A DNA stretch of 64,000 nucleotides from Streptomyces diastatochromogenes (GCA_026913215.1 JAPTYK010000001.1:4464001-4528000), one strand, 5' to 3'. Positions 1 to 10,870 are shown, numbered from the stretch's first letter. A program made the numbers and translations. Notes: generated from the sequence alone by a model not told the origin.

Positions 1-1
1 G

Positions 2-262
2 GCCGGCGCCGTCCTCGCCCTGCTGCTGCTCTCCTTCCTGGTCGACATGTTCCGCGACCGGAAGGCGAAGGCGGCCGCGACCGCGCCCGCCGACGAGCGC
101 TCCTTCGACCCGATGGCCGGCGGCTTCCCCGTACCGCCCAAGCCCGGACAGTCCCTGCCGCCCGTGCCGCGGCGCAGGCCCCGGCACGACCGGGACCTCG
201 TTGTCAGTGGTGGCCCCGATACTGCTACTGAGAGTGACGAAAGGGGGACGGACGGTGTCTGA
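2..262 (+). CDS. nuoH: NADH-quinone oxidoreductase subunit H, C-terminal end (partial)
   Basis: This is the last 86 codons of NuoH, the membrane subunit at the base of the complex I arm; the gene starts outside the window. The visible part begins with the end of the last membrane helix ([13 protein letters not shown]) and continues as a charged, proline-rich cytoplasmic tail, as in actinobacterial NuoH proteins. The stop overlaps the GTG start of nuoI, which is the normal gene order H-I. The identity rests mainly on position next to nuoI and on the hydrophobic-then-charged pattern, because the conserved loops are not in view. Confidence 0.85.
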   Translation, partial: AGAVLALLLLSFLVDMFRDRKAKAAATAPADERSFDPMAGGFPVPPKPGQSLPPVPRRRPRHDRDLVVSGGPDTATESDERGTDGV

Positions 263-833
263 TTTCCAGAATCCGGTGGCCGGCTTCGGCGTGACCTTCA
301 AGGCCATGTTCAAGAAGCGGCTGACCGAGCAGTACCCGGAGCAGCAGAAGACGACGGCGCCCCGCTTCCACGGCCGGCACCAGCTCAACCGTCACCCCGA
401 CGGCCTGGAGAAGTGCGTCGGCTGCGAGCTGTGCGCCTGGGCCTGTCCCGCCGACGCCATCTACGTGGAGGGCGCGGACAACACCGACGAGGAGCGCTAC
501 TCGCCGGGCGAGCGGTACGGCCGGGTCTACCAGATCAACTACGCCCGCTGCATCCTCTGCGGGCTGTGCATCGAGGCGTGCCCCACGCGCGCGCTGACGA
601 TGACCAACGAGTTCGAACTGGCCGACTCCTCCCGCGAGAACCTGATCTACACCAAGGAGCAGCTCCTCGCGGGTCTGAGCGAGGAGATGGTCGACACCCC
701 GCACGCGATCTTCCCGGGCATGACCGAGCAGGACTACTACCGGGGCCTGGTCACCGAGGCCGCGCCCGGCACGGTCCGTCAGGTCGCCGTGTCCAAGGGG
801 GAGAAGGGCGAGCCGGAGGGGGCGGACGCATGA
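255..833 (+). CDS. nuoI: NADH-quinone oxidoreductase subunit I
   Basis: NuoI is the two-cluster ferredoxin-like subunit that carries electrons down the peripheral arm of complex I toward quinone. Two complete [4Fe-4S] motifs are visible, [12 protein letters not shown] and [12 protein letters not shown], in a 192-residue protein, the usual size. I place the start at the GTG at 255 rather than the upstream in-frame ATG at 201: it follows a purine-rich AAGGGGGA ribosome site and overlaps the nuoH stop (GTGTCTGA), whereas 201 lies inside nuoH. The stop overlaps the nuoJ ATG. Confidence 0.95.
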   Translation: MSDFQNPVAGFGVTFKAMFKKRLTEQYPEQQKTTAPRFHGRHQLNRHPDGLEKCVGCELCAWACPADAIYVEGADNTDEERYSPGERYGRVYQINYARCILCGLCIEACPTRALTMTNEFELADSSRENLIYTKEQLLAGLSEEMVDTPHAIFPGMTEQDYYRGLVTEAAPGTVRQVAVSKGEKGEPEGADA

Positions 834-1648
834 GCGCGAACCTCGCGGCGTACACGACCTCCACGGGTGAGGCCTTCCAGTTCTGGGTCCTCGGCACCGT
901 CGCCGTCGTCGGCGCGCTGTCCACGATCCTGATGAGGAAGGCCGTGCACTCGGCGCTCTCCCTCGCCGGCACCATGATCGTCCTGGCGGTCTTCTACCTC
1001 GCCAACGGCGCGTACTTCCTCGGCATCGTCCAGATCGTCGTCTACACCGGCGCGATCATGATGCTCTTCCTCTTCGTCGTCATGCTGGTCGGCGTCACGG
1101 CCGCGGACTCGCTGAAGGAGACCATCAAGGGCCAGCGCTGGTGGGCCGCCGCCTGCGGCCTCGGCTTCGGCATCCTGCTGGCGGCCGGCATCGGCAACGC
1201 CTCGCTGACGGAGTTCGCCGGCCTCGGCGCCGCCAACAGCGCGAACGGCGGGAACGTCGAGGGCCTCGCCGCCCTCATCTTCACCAAGTACGTCTTCGCC
1301 TTCGAGATCACCGGCGCGCTGCTGATCACGGCGGCCGTCGGCGCGATGGTGCTCACCCACCGCGAGCGCACCGAGCGGGCCCGCACCCAGCGCGAGCTGT
1401 CCGAGCAGCGCGTCCGCGAGGGCACGCACGTGCCGCCGCTGCCCGCCCCCGGCGTGTACGCCCGGCACAACGCGGTCGACGTCGCCGGTCTGCTGCCCGA
1501 CGGCACCCCGGCGGAGCTCACCGTCATGGGGACCCTGCGCAAGCGCGGTCAGATCCGGGACGTGTCCCGCGAGGCCCTCTCGGACCTCAAGGCGCTGGAG
1601 CAGCGCTCGGCCGAGCGCCTGGGCCGTGAAGAGGAGGCTTCCCGGTGA
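830..1648 (+). CDS. nuoJ: NADH-quinone oxidoreductase subunit J
   Basis: NuoJ is a small membrane subunit of complex I that helps couple the quinone site to the antiporter-like subunits. The 272-residue product has five hydrophobic stretches and the characteristic segment [20 protein letters not shown] early in the protein. A longer hydrophilic C-terminal tail (after the last helix, about residue 175) is typical of actinobacteria. The ATG at 830 overlaps the nuoI TGA (ATGA), and its own stop overlaps the nuoK start (GTGA), so translation is probably coupled throughout. Confidence 0.95.
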   Translation: MSANLAAYTTSTGEAFQFWVLGTVAVVGALSTILMRKAVHSALSLAGTMIVLAVFYLANGAYFLGIVQIVVYTGAIMMLFLFVVMLVGVTAADSLKETIKGQRWWAAACGLGFGILLAAGIGNASLTEFAGLGAANSANGGNVEGLAALIFTKYVFAFEITGALLITAAVGAMVLTHRERTERARTQRELSEQRVREGTHVPPLPAPGVYARHNAVDVAGLLPDGTPAELTVMGTLRKRGQIRDVSREALSDLKALEQRSAERLGREEEASR

Positions 1649-1944
1649 ATCCCGTCAACTACCTGTACCTCGCCGCCCTGTTGTTCACCATCGGCGCGGC
1701 CGGGGTGCTGATCCGGCGCAACGCGATCGTCGTCTTCATGTGCGTCGAGCTCATGCTCAACGCCTGCAACCTCGCGTTCGTCACCTTCTCCCGCATGCAC
1801 GGCAACCTCGACGGCCAGATCATCGCCTTCTTCACGATGGTCGTCGCCGCCGCGGAGGTCGTCGTCGGGCTCGCGATCATCGTGTCCGTCTTCCGTGCCC
1901 GCCACTCGGCCTCGGTCGACGACGCCAGCCTGATGAAGCTGTGA
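1645..1944 (+). CDS. nuoK: NADH-quinone oxidoreductase subunit K
   Basis: NuoK (99 residues) is the MrpC-like membrane subunit with three helices; conserved glutamates in helices 2 and 3 are part of the proton path. Both are visible: [11 protein letters not shown] (Glu in helix 2) and [11 protein letters not shown] (Glu in helix 3). The GTG start is embedded in the nuoJ stop (GTGA). Length and motifs match the family exactly. Confidence 0.97.
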   Translation: MNPVNYLYLAALLFTIGAAGVLIRRNAIVVFMCVELMLNACNLAFVTFSRMHGNLDGQIIAFFTMVVAAAEVVVGLAIIVSVFRARHSASVDDASLMKL

Positions 1945-1954
1945 GGGGCTGACC

Positions 1955-3847
1955 GTGGAAAATCTCATTGCGCTGCTCATCGGGGCGCCCCTGCTCGGAG
2001 CGGCCGTCCTGCTGCTCGGCGGCCGGCGGCTCGACAGGACCGGGCACTGGCTCGGCACGCTCCTCGCGGCCGCCTCCTTCGTGATCGCCCTGGTGCTCTT
2101 CGTCGACATGCTCGGCAAGGGCGCCGAGGACCGGGCCCTGCACCAGACGCTCTTCACCTGGATCCCCGTCGGGACCTTCCAGGCGGACATGGCCTTCCAG
2201 CTTGACCAGCTGTCGATGACCTTCGTCCTGCTGATCACCGGGGTCGGCACGCTCATCCACGTCTACTCCATCGGCTACATGGAGCACGACGAGCGCCGCC
2301 GCCGCTTCTTCGGCTACCTGAACCTGTTCGTCGCGGCGATGCTCCTGCTCGTCCTCGCCGACAACTACCTGCTGCTGTACTTCGGCTGGGAGGGCGTCGG
2401 CCTCGCCTCGTACCTCCTGATCGGCTTCTGGCAGCACAAGCCCAGCGCGGCCACCGCCGCGAAGAAGGCCTTCATCGTCAACCGCGTCGGCGACATGGGC
2501 CTGTCGATCGCCATCATGCTGATGTTCACCACCTTCGGCACCTTCGCCTTCGGGCGGGTCCTCGAAGCGAGCGACCAGGCCTCCGAGGGCAAGCTGACCG
2601 CGATCGGCCTGATGCTGCTCCTCGCCGCCTGCGGCAAGTCGGCCCAGGTGCCGCTGCAGTCCTGGCTCGGGGACGCGATGGAGGGCCCGACCCCGGTCTC
2701 GGCCCTCATCCACGCGGCCACGATGGTGACCGCCGGCGTGTACCTGATCGTCCGCTCCGCCGACATCTTCAACGCGGCGCCGGACGCCCAGCTCGTCGTC
2801 ACCGTCGTCGGCGCGGTCACGCTCCTGTTCGGTGCGATCGTCGGTTGCGCGAAGGACGACATCAAGAAGGCGCTCGCCGGTTCGACGATGTCGCAGATCG
2901 GCTACATGATCCTGGCGGCCGGCCTCGGCCCCATCGGCTACGTCTTCGCGATCATGCACCTGGTGACGCACGGCTTCTTCAAGGCCGGGCTGTTCCTCGG
3001 TGCCGGTTCCGTCATGCACGGCATGAACGACGAGGTCGACATGCGGAAGTACGGCGGCCTGCGGAAGTACATGCCGGTCACCTTCGTCACCTTCGGCCTC
3101 GGCTACCTCGCGATCATCGGCTTCCCCGGCCTGTCCGGCTTCTTCTCCAAGGACAAGATCATCGAGGCGGCCTTCGCCAAGGGCGGCACCGAGGGCTGGA
3201 TCCTCGGCGCGGTCACCCTGCTCGGCGCGGCCATCACCGCGTACTACATGACCCGCGTGATGCTGATGACCTTCTTCGGCGAGAAGCGCTGGCAGCCCGA
3301 CGCGGAGGGCCACGAGCCGCACCCGCACGAGTCGCCCAAGTCCATGGTCATCCCGATGATCCTGCTCGCCGTCGGCTCGGTCGGCGGAGGCGCGGTCTTC
3401 GAGTTCTCCGGGTTCGTCGAGTGGCTGGAGCCGGTCACCGGCTTCGAGCACGGCCACGCGCCGATCAGCGCCGCCGCCGTCACCGCCGCCACCGTCGCCG
3501 TCATGGTGATCGGCGTCGGCCTCGCCTACCTCCAGTACGGCCGCGGGCCCGTCCCGGTGGTCGCCCCGCGCGGCTCGCTCCTCACCCGGGCCGCCCGCCG
3601 CGACCTGCTCCAGGACGACTTCAACCACGCGGTCTTCGTCACCGGCGGCACGCACCTGACGCGCTCCCTCGTGTACGTCGACCACAGCCTGGTCGACGGC
3701 GTGGTCAACGGCACGGCGGCCGCCGTCGGCGGACTCTCCGGCCGGCTGCGCAAGCTCCAGAACGGCTACGCCCGCACGTACGCGGTCTCCATGTTCGGAG
3801 GTACGGCGGTGCTGATCGCCGCGACCCTGCTGATGAGGGCGGTGTAA
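1955..3847 (+). CDS. nuoL: NADH-quinone oxidoreductase subunit L
   Basis: NuoL (630 residues) is the distal antiporter-like proton-pumping subunit with the long lateral helix. Conserved segments are all present: [20 protein letters not shown] (with the catalytic Glu), [31 protein letters not shown] and [15 protein letters not shown], followed by [13 protein letters not shown]. The frame is unbroken. The GTG start follows GAGGGGCTGACC, ten bases after nuoK. A closely related paralogue, nuoL2, lies at about 46.2-48.2 kb. Confidence 0.97.
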   Translation: MENLIALLIGAPLLGAAVLLLGGRRLDRTGHWLGTLLAAASFVIALVLFVDMLGKGAEDRALHQTLFTWIPVGTFQADMAFQLDQLSMTFVLLITGVGTLIHVYSIGYMEHDERRRRFFGYLNLFVAAMLLLVLADNYLLLYFGWEGVGLASYLLIGFWQHKPSAATAAKKAFIVNRVGDMGLSIAIMLMFTTFGTFAFGRVLEASDQASEGKLTAIGLMLLLAACGKSAQVPLQSWLGDAMEGPTPVSALIHAATMVTAGVYLIVRSADIFNAAPDAQLVVTVVGAVTLLFGAIVGCAKDDIKKALAGSTMSQIGYMILAAGLGPIGYVFAIMHLVTHGFFKAGLFLGAGSVMHGMNDEVDMRKYGGLRKYMPVTFVTFGLGYLAIIGFPGLSGFFSKDKIIEAAFAKGGTEGWILGAVTLLGAAITAYYMTRVMLMTFFGEKRWQPDAEGHEPHPHESPKSMVIPMILLAVGSVGGGAVFEFSGFVEWLEPVTGFEHGHAPISAAAVTAATVAVMVIGVGLAYLQYGRGPVPVVAPRGSLLTRAARRDLLQDDFNHAVFVTGGTHLTRSLVYVDHSLVDGVVNGTAAAVGGLSGRLRKLQNGYARTYAVSMFGGTAVLIAATLLMRAV

Positions 3848-3852
3848 CTCCC

Positions 3853-5426
3853 ATGTCCTTCCCGCTCCTTACGGCGACGGCAGCGGTGCCGGCGGTCGGT
3901 GCGATCCTCACCGCCGCCGTCCCCGCCGCCCGCCGCACCGCCGCCAAGTGGCTGGCGCTGCTCGTCTCGCTCGCCACGCTCGTCCTCGCCGGGTGGTCTT
4001 CGCCCGCTTCGAACCGGGCGGCGACCGCTACCAGCTCGTCGAGAACCACGCCTGGATCAAGGACTTCGGCGTCCGGTACGAGCTCGGGGTCGACGGCATC
4101 GGGGTGGCGCTCATCGGCCTCACCGCCCTGCTGATCCCGTTCATCGTGCTGGCCGGCTGGCACGACGCCGACCCGCTGGAGACCGCCTCGAAGAGGTGGC
4201 GGCCGACGCAGGGCTTCTTCGCCCTGATCCTCATGGTCGAGGCGATGGTGATCCTCTCCTTCGAGGCCACCGACGTCTTCCTCTTCTACATCCTGTTCGA
4301 AGCCATGCTCATCCCGATGTACTTCCTCATCGGCGGCTTCGGCGACCGCGCCCACAGCGGCTCCGACGAGAACGCGGCGGCCCAGCGCTCGTACGCGGCC
4401 GTCAAGTTCCTGCTCTACAACCTCGTCGGCGGCCTGATCATGCTGGCCGCCGTCATCGGGCTCTACGTGGTCGCGGGGAACTTCTCCCTCACCGAGATCG
4501 TCGAGGCCCGCGCCAACGGCTCGCTGGAGATGGCCACCAGCACCGAGCGGTGGCTGTTCCTCGGCTTCTTCTTCGCCTTCGCGGTGAAGGCGCCGCTCTG
4601 GCCGCTGCACACCTGGCTGCCGAACGCGATGGGGGAGGCCACCACCCCGGTCGCCGTCCTCATCACCGCCGTCGTCGACAAGGTCGGCACCTTCGCGATG
4701 CTCCGCTTCTGCCTCGGCCTCTTCCCCGAGGCCAGCAAGTGGGCCACCCCCGCGATCGTCGTCCTCGCCCTCATCAGCATCGTCTACGGCGCGCTGGTCG
4801 CCGTCGGCCAGCGGGACATCAAGCGCCTGGTGGCCTACGCGTCGATCTCGCACTTCGGCTTCATCATCCTGGGCATCTTCGCGATGACCACCCAGGGCCA
4901 GTCCGGCGCCACGCTCTACATGGTCAACCACGGCGTCTCGACGGCCGCGCTGATGCTCGTCGCCGGCTTCCTGATCTCCCGGCGCGGCTCGCGGCTCATC
5001 GCCGACTACGGCGGCGTGCAGAAGGTCGCCCCGGTGCTCGCCGGCACCTTCCTGATCGGCGGCCTCGCGACCCTGTCGCTGCCCGGACTCGCCCCGTTCG
5101 TCAGCGAGTTCCTGGTGCTGGTCGGCACCTTCGCCCGCTACCCGGTGGCCGGGATCGTCGCCACCACCGGCATCGTCCTCGCCGCGCTCTACACCCTCGT
5201 CCTGTACCAGCGGACGATGACCGGGCCGGTGAAGGAGGAAGTGCGGGCGCTGCCCGACCTGCGGGCGCGCGAGCTGCTCGTGGTCGCGCCGCTGATCGCC
5301 GTCCTGATCTTCCTCGGGGTCTTCCCGAAGCCGCTGACGGACGTCGTCGACCCGGCCGTCCGGCACACCATGTCCGACGTCCAGCAGAAGGACCCCCAGC
5401 CCCAGAACGTGGAGGCGGCCAAGTGA
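3853..5426 (+). CDS. nuoM: NADH-quinone oxidoreductase subunit M (one frameshift)
   Basis: NuoM is the second antiporter-like proton pump. Residues from the ATG at 3853 read MSFPLLTATAAVPAVG and continue to about 3990, where the frame is lost; the rest (VVFARFEPGG onward, with DVFLFYILFEAMLIPMYFLI, WLPNAMGEATTPVAV and KRLVAYASISHFGFI) reads in a second frame to the stop at 5426. The gene length is one base short of a multiple of three, and restoring a single G in the GGG run at 3991-3993 joins both halves. I read this as a sequence error, because nuoM is inside an otherwise intact operon. The stop overlaps the nuoN GTG. Confidence 0.92.
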
Positions 5427-7072
5427 GTTCCATGGCTGTCCACAGCATGTGGACGACGGCTGCCGAGCCGATCGCCAAGATCCCGGCGCCGCACATCGAG
5501 TACACCCAGCTCTCGCCCGTGCTCATCGTGCTCGGCGCCGCGATCGTCAGCGTCCTCGTCGAGGCCTTCGTGCCCCGCAAGGGCCGCTACCACAGCCAGG
5601 TCTTCCTCTCCGTCGCGGCGCTCGCCGCCGCCTTCGCGGCCGTCGTCGGCCTGGCGGCGGGCGGCTACGGCTCCACCAAGGCCCACATCGCGGCCATGGG
5701 CGCCATCGCCGTCGACGGACCCGCCCTCTTCCTCCAGGGCACCATCGTCCTCGCCTCCATCGTGGCCGTCTTCACCTTCGCCGAGCGCAGGCTCGACCCG
5801 GCCGACCACGGCCACAAGGTCGACTCCTTCGCCGCCGAGGCCGCCGCCGTCCCCGGCAGCGACCAGGAGAAGGCCGCCGTCAAGGCCGGGTTCACCACCA
5901 CCGAGGTCTTCCCGCTCGCGCTCTTCGCGATCGCCGGCATGCTGGTCTTCCCGGCCGCCAACGACCTCCTGACGCTCTTCGTCGCCCTGGAGGTCTTCTC
6001 CCTCCCGCTGTACCTGCTCTGCGCCGTCGCCCGCCGCAAGCGGCTGATGTCGCAGGAGGCGGCCGTCAAGTACTTCCTGCTCGGCGCCTTCTCCTCGGCC
6101 TTCCTGCTCTTCGGGATCGCCCTGCTCTACGGCTACGCGGGCTCCGTCTCGTACGCCACCATCGCCCGCGTCGTCGACGGCTCGATCGGCTCCGTCGACC
6201 CGGCGCTCGCCGACACCATGGGCAACGACGCGCTGCTGCTCATCGGCTTCGCGATGGTCCTCATGGGGCTCCTGTTCAAGGTCGGCGCCGTGCCGTTCCA
6301 CATGTGGACCCCGGACGTCTACCAGGGCGCCCCGACCCCGGTCACCGGCTTCATGGCCGCCGCCACCAAGGTCGCCGCGTTCGGCGCGCTGCTCCGCCTG
6401 CTCTACGTGGTGCTCCCGGGCCTCACCTGGGACTGGCGGCCGGTCATGTGGGGCGTCGCCATCGTCACCATGCTGGGCGGTGCGGTCGTCGCCATCACCC
6501 AGACCGACATCAAGCGGCTCCTGGCGTACTCGTCGATCGCGCACGCGGGCTTCCTGCTCGCGGGCGTCATCGCGGCCACCCCGAGCGGGATCTCGTCCGT
6601 CCTCTTCTACCTGGGGGCGTACTCCTTCGTGACGATCGGCGCGTTCGCCGTCGTCACCCTGGTCCGGGACGCGGGCGGCGAGGCCACCCACCTGTCCAAG
6701 TGGGCCGGGCTCGGGCGCCGTTCGCCGCTCGTCGCGGCGGTCTTCGCGGTCTTCCTGCTCGCCTTCGCCGGCATCCCGCTGACCTCCGGCTTCTCGGGGA
6801 AGTTCGCGGTCTTCAAGGCGGCGGCGGACGGCGGAGCGGGCGCGCTCGTCGTGGTCGGTGTGATCTCCTCGGCGATCGCCGCGTTCTTCTACGTCCGGGT
6901 CATCGTGCTCATGTTCTTCAGCGAGCCGAAGGCGGACGGCCCCACGGTCGCCGTGCCCTCGGTCCTGACGAGCCTCACGATCACCGCGGGCGTGGTCGTC
7001 ACCCTGGTCCTCGGCGTCGCCCCGCAGTACTTCCTGGACCTCGCGAACCAGGCGAGCGTGTTCGTCCGGTAG
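5423..7072 (+). CDS. nuoN: NADH-quinone oxidoreductase subunit N
   Basis: NuoN is the third antiporter-like subunit and the last gene of this complex I operon. The 549-residue product shows the expected LFVALEVFSLPLYLLCAV, KVGAVPFHMWTPDVYQGAP and KRLLAYSSIAHAGFLLAG segments and at least a dozen hydrophobic helices. The GTG at 5423 overlaps the nuoM stop (GTGA). A charged loop of about 50 residues (near 5800-5900) separates helices and is typical of actinobacterial NuoN. A strong hairpin follows directly. Confidence 0.97.
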   Translation: MSSMAVHSMWTTAAEPIAKIPAPHIEYTQLSPVLIVLGAAIVSVLVEAFVPRKGRYHSQVFLSVAALAAAFAAVVGLAAGGYGSTKAHIAAMGAIAVDGPALFLQGTIVLASIVAVFTFAERRLDPADHGHKVDSFAAEAAAVPGSDQEKAAVKAGFTTTEVFPLALFAIAGMLVFPAANDLLTLFVALEVFSLPLYLLCAVARRKRLMSQEAAVKYFLLGAFSSAFLLFGIALLYGYAGSVSYATIARVVDGSIGSVDPALADTMGNDALLLIGFAMVLMGLLFKVGAVPFHMWTPDVYQGAPTPVTGFMAAATKVAAFGALLRLLYVVLPGLTWDWRPVMWGVAIVTMLGGAVVAITQTDIKRLLAYSSIAHAGFLLAGVIAATPSGISSVLFYLGAYSFVTIGAFAVVTLVRDAGGEATHLSKWAGLGRRSPLVAAVFAVFLLAFAGIPLTSGFSGKFAVFKAAADGGAGALVVVGVISSAIAAFFYVRVIVLMFFSEPKADGPTVAVPSVLTSLTITAGVVVTLVLGVAPQYFLDLANQASVFVR

Positions 7073-7082
7073 CGCGGGAGGC

Positions 7083-7128
7083 ACGCGTGAAGGGCCCGGC
7101 TCGGGGGCGAGCCGGGCCCTTCACGCGT
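7083..7128. terminator. Perfect 21-bp stem hairpin after nuoN
   Basis: The arms at 7083-7103 and 7108-7128 are exact reverse complements with a GGGG loop. It sits between the converging ends of nuoN and the DUF6445 gene, so it can terminate both operons. No T-run follows, as is common in Streptomyces. Confidence 0.85.
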
Positions 7129-7135
7129 CCGCGGG

Positions 7136-7837
7136 TCAGGCCATCCAGAAGAAGACGGCGGTCATCCGCTTGTCCTCCAGGGTGGTGCCCCAGTAGCCGG
7201 TGGCGCTGTGCATCAGGTTGGCGGAGTAGAGCAGCAGGCGGTTGTAGCGGTGGGGGACGCGGATGTCCTCGGTGAAGGAGTCCGGGGGGACGAAGCGGGT
7301 GCCCAGGGCGTCGACCAGGTTGTTGTGCGGGGCCAGGACCTGGTTGCCGCCGAGCCGTCCGCCGGGGAGGTTCTGGCGGTAGAAGCTGGTGCCGCAGTCC
7401 TTGGGGGTGTCCGGGCTGAGGTAGAGCACGGCGGCGTAGCGGCACAGGCTGCGGGAGTCGGTGTGCGGGCGGGGCTCGCACTCGTCCTTGCCGACGGCCT
7501 GGACGCAGTTGTGGTTGAAGGTGCCGGCGCCCTCCGGGTTCTCGGCCCAGATCTTCGGGGCGCCGGTGGCCTTGCGCACCAGCCGCTCCACGCGGGCGAG
7601 TTCGTCCGGCTCCAGGCCCGGCATGGCCCGCTGGCCGGGCCACGGCTCGGGGTTGACCGGGGCGCCCTGGACCCAGTCGCCCTTGGCGAGGCAGCGGGCC
7701 CGCACCTCGTCGATGTTCGGCAGGACGTCGTCGATGACCCAGTAGTCGCGGCCCTTCGTCGGCTTCCGGTACGGGAGGACGGGCAGCCCGGCGCCGGGGA
7801 GGGGGACGGAGGGGGTGATGTGGGGGTTCGGAGACAT
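7136..7837 (-). CDS. DUF6445-like 2-oxoglutarate/Fe(II) oxygenase-fold protein
   Basis: The 233-residue product resembles DUF6445 proteins, which share the fold of prolyl-4-hydroxylase-type oxygenases. An HxD pair (CEPRPHTDSRSLCRY), a distal His (LYSANLMHSATGYWG) and a nearby basic residue (LEDKRMTAVFF) form the expected iron and 2-oxoglutarate ligands. The substrate is unknown. I chose the ATG at 7837 (MSPNPHI) over the upstream in-frame start at 7921 because the earlier stretch is low-complexity and unconserved in appearance. It lies downstream of fumarylacetoacetase in the same direction but is separated by a hairpin. The family assignment is from memory of motif and length. Confidence 0.7.
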   Translation of the reverse strand: MSPNPHITPSVPLPGAGLPVLPYRKPTKGRDYWVIDDVLPNIDEVRARCLAKGDWVQGAPVNPEPWPGQRAMPGLEPDELARVERLVRKATGAPKIWAENPEGAGTFNHNCVQAVGKDECEPRPHTDSRSLCRYAAVLYLSPDTPKDCGTSFYRQNLPGGRLGGNQVLAPHNNLVDALGTRFVPPDSFTEDIRVPHRYNRLLLYSANLMHSATGYWGTTLEDKRMTAVFFWMA

Positions 7838-7931
7838 GCCGGGAACGCTAGTTCGGGCCCGGGGAGGGCGCTCCAAAGCGGCGGCCAAGTCTCCGACAAG
7901 AGTCGGTGTGCGTCTGCCCAAGAAAGAGGAG

Positions 7932-7957
7932 GGGCGCCCCCGGCGTGCGGGGCGCCC
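7932..7957 (-). terminator. Hairpin downstream of fumarylacetoacetase
   Basis: The arms GGGCGCCCC (7932-7940) and GGGGCGCCC (7949-7957) pair perfectly around an 8-base loop just after the end of the minus-strand fumarylacetoacetase gene. Confidence 0.6.
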
Positions 7958-7973
7958 TCGTCCGTGCGCGTGA

Positions 7974-9199
7974 TCAGGCGGCGGGGACGATCCGGCCGCG
8001 GACCTCGCCGAGCGCCACCCGGGTGCCGTCCGGGCCCGGCGCCCAGGCCGTGAGGACGACCTCGTCGCCGTCCTCCAGGAACGTCCGCTTCCCGCCCGGC
8101 AGTTCGAGGGCGTCGCGGCCGTTCCAGGTGAGCTCCAGGAGCGAGCCGCGCTGGTTCACCTCGGGGCCGGAGACCGTGCCGGAGCCGTACAGGTCGCCCG
8201 TGCGGAGCGAGGCGCCGTTCACCGTCATGTGGGCGAGCTGCTGGGCCGCCGTCCAGTACATGGTGGAGAACGGCGGCTCGGCCACCACCTCGCCGTTGAT
8301 CTCCACCGAGATCCGCAGGTCGAAGCCGCCCGGCTCCTCCTCCGCCGCGTCGTCCAGGTAGGGGAGGACGGGGAGGTCCCGCGCGGGCGGGGCCGTACGG
8401 GCCGCGTCCAGGGCCTCCAGGGGCGTCACCCACGCCGACACGGAGGTCTGGAACGACTTGCCGAGGAACGGGCCGAGCGGCACGTACTCCCAGGCCTGCA
8501 CGTCCCGCGCCGACCAGTCGTTGAGCAGCGTCAGACCGAAGACGTGCTCCCGGAAGTCGGCCAGCGGGACCGGCCTGCCGAGCTCGGACGGGGTGCCGAC
8601 GAGGAAGCCGACCTCCGCCTCGATGTCCAGCTTCACCGAGGGGCCGAAGACCGGCGCCGGGTCCGAGGGGGCCTTGCGCTGCCCGGAGGGGCGCACGACA
8701 TCGGTGCCGGAGACGACGACCGTGCCCGCGCGGCCGTGGTAACCGATCGGCAGGTGCTTCCAGTTGGGGGTGAGCGCGTCGCCGTCCGGGCGGAAGATCT
8801 TGCCGACGTTCGTCGCGTGGTGCTCGCTCGCGTAGAAGTCGACGTAGTCCGCGACCTCGTACGGCAGGTGCAGCGTCACCGCGTCCAGCGGGTGCAGCAG
8901 CGGCTCGATGTCCGCCCGGTGCGCGGGCACCGTCACCCAGGCCGTCAGCGCCCGGCGGACGTCGCGCCAGGCGGTCCGCCCGGCCGCGAGCAGCGGGTTG
9001 AGGCTCGGCTGCGCGAGCAGCGCCGCGTACGGGGAGCCGAGGGCGTGCGCCGCGCACCCGCGTCCAGGACGTGCCCGCCGATCCGGACGCCGAGCCGGCG
9101 CCGCCCGGACTCGTCGGCGGTCGAGAAGACGCCGTACGGGAGGTTGTGCGGGCCGAAGGGATCGCCCTCGGCCAGGTCGAGCGGGCTGTGCTCGGACAT
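7974..9199 (-). CDS. fahA: Fumarylacetoacetase (one frameshift)
   Basis: This enzyme hydrolyses fumarylacetoacetate to fumarate and acetoacetate, the last step of tyrosine (homogentisate) degradation. Family hallmarks are visible: DYVDFYASEHHATNVGKIFR, HLPIGYHGRAGTVVVSG, the metal-site segment DIEAEVGFLVG, LLNDWSARDVQAWEYVPLGP and SFQTSVSAWVTPLEAL. The true N-terminus starts at the ATG at 9199 (MSEHSPLDLAEGDPFGPHNL). The frame is lost near 9055 in a GGG run and resumes as AAHALGSPYAALLAQPS. The length of 1226 bases is one short of a multiple of three, which fits a single missing G. About 408 residues after correction, the normal size. Confidence 0.93.
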
Positions 9200-9490
9200 C
9201 GGTGCGTGCCTCGCTTTCCACGTGTGTGGGGGACACGTTACGGGTCGGGCCGCCGGGCGCGGATGACATGGATCACACAGAAACCGCGGCCTCCGTGGGC
9301 AACTGCCCCCCTACGCGCGGTTTGTGCCCAGGGCGGCCCCGGAACACCCCCGCGAGCTGCGGAAACAGGACTCCCCCGGGGGCCTTCCCGGCCATACGAT
9401 CATCGCGGTGTCGCGCCGCGTGACGTAGCCGCGGGCGCGCGCCCACCCCTTTCTTCGCAGTCTTTCTCTGACCAGGAAAAGGTCCGCAAC

Positions 9491-10821
9491 GTGAAGATCC
9501 GCCGCATTCTGGCGACCGCCGTGGCCGCCGCCGTGACCACCCCGGTCGTCTTCCTCTCGGCCGCGCCCGCGTTCGCCGACACCAAGCCCTCGTCCGCGCC
9601 GTCGCAGAAGCCCGCGACCCACGAGGACGACCCCGAGGACGACATGCCGTCCCTGGAGGAGCTGAAGGCCGCCGTCGCGGCGGCCCAGAAGGCGTACGAC
9701 GAGGCCGTCGCCGACGTCGCCAAGGCCCAGGCGGACATCGACGCCCTCGACAAGGCCGACAACCCGCTGAAGGTCGCGGTCACCGACGCGCAGAAGGCCG
9801 TCGACGAGGCCGCCGCCGCGAAGACCGCCGCCGACGAGGCGCTCGCCCGGGCCGAGCAGGCCGTGAAGGACCTGCCCGTCGACGCGACCGAGGAGCAGAA
9901 GGCGGCCGCCGCCGCTGCCGTCACCGAGGCGAAGAAGACCGCCGACGAGGCCACCGCCACGAAGGACGCCGCCGACACGAAGCTCAAGGCGGCCTCCAAG
10001 GCCCTGGCCGATGCCGGTGTCGCGGCCTTCCGGGTGCTCAACCTCGCCCAGAAGGTCGAGAAGGCCGCCAAGAAGGAGCTCGACGACGCCAAGGAAGAGC
10101 TCTCCTTCTACGAGGACATGGGCGACGAGTGCGAGGAGGAGGACTCCTCCCTCAAGGTCGCGGTGAGCGGCCCGAAGAAGGTCACCGCCGGTGAGCCCGC
10201 GATCTTCTCGATGCACATCACGAACACCTCCGACCACAAGCTGGACCTCGTCAACGCCTTCGCGAACGCCATCCGGCTCCCCGCGCCCGGTGACGAGATC
10301 GACGAGGACACGGACTTCTCGAAGCTCGCCATCCCCGTCGAGTGGTCCTCCGCCGACGCCCCGAAGTGGGCGCCAATCACCGAGAAGAACGACTCCATCG
10401 AGGTCGGCGCGCTCGACAAGGGCGCCTCGTACGACGTGAAGCTGCGGCTCACGGTCGACGCCAAGGCCACCGCCGGCAAGGGCGCCCTCTTCGGCTACGC
10501 GGGGTACGAGAACAACGACGGTTCCTGCGGCTACGCCAGCGACTTCAAGGACGTCAACTTCGACATCCTCGCCGCCGGCAAGGGCGACAAGCCGAAGCCG
10601 ACGGAGACCGCGACGCCCACCCCGGCGCCGACCGTCACCACCGGCGGCAACAACAACACCACCCAGCAGGGCGGCTCGTCGAACACCCCGTGAACGGCAC
10701 CCTCGCCGCCACCGGTGCGAACGACACCCTGCCGCTCGGCTACGCCGCCGCCGGGGCCGTCGCCCTGGGCGCCGGCGCGCTGGTCGTCGCCCGCCGCCGC
10801 AAGGCGGACGCGCAGGCCTGA
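9491..10821 (+). CDS. Sortase-anchored surface protein with Ala-rich coiled coil (one frameshift)
   Basis: This is a predicted exported cell-wall protein. Residues 1-33 form a signal peptide (ending SAAPAFADT). Residues from about 55 to 215 are an alanine/lysine/glutamate-rich coiled coil of repeated AAQKAYDEAVADVAKAQ-like heptads. A folded region follows from about 225 to 360, then a Thr/Pro linker. After a frameshift at about 10690 (a C run one base short, giving a false stop at 10693) the protein continues with LAATG, a hydrophobic helix (GYAAAGAVALGAGALVVA) and a basic RRRKADAQA tail. LAXTG is the signal used by class E sortases in Streptomyces. The start GTG at 9491 follows CAGGAAAAGG. 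Its partner is unknown. The 290 bases upstream hold no gene I can support. Confidence 0.85.
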
Positions 10822-10831
10822 CCCTGACCGG

Positions 10832-10870
10832 TCCCCCGTACGGCGTGAGTTCAGCCCGCCGTACGGGGGA
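10832..10870. terminator. 14-bp stem bidirectional hairpin
   Basis: The arms 10832-10845 and 10857-10870 are exact reverse complements around an 11-base loop between two converging genes. The right part overlaps the stop codon of the minus-strand hydrolase at 10851-10853. Confidence 0.8.

Noticed and set aside
1877-3685. 602-codon open frame on the minus strand across nuoL
   Set aside because: It is an antisense shadow of a strong plus-strand gene, common in GC-rich DNA. It is full of Asp, Glu, Arg and Gly with no recognisable motif. The similar long frames at 3705-5366, 5189-7084 and 48023-49258 are rejected for the same reason.
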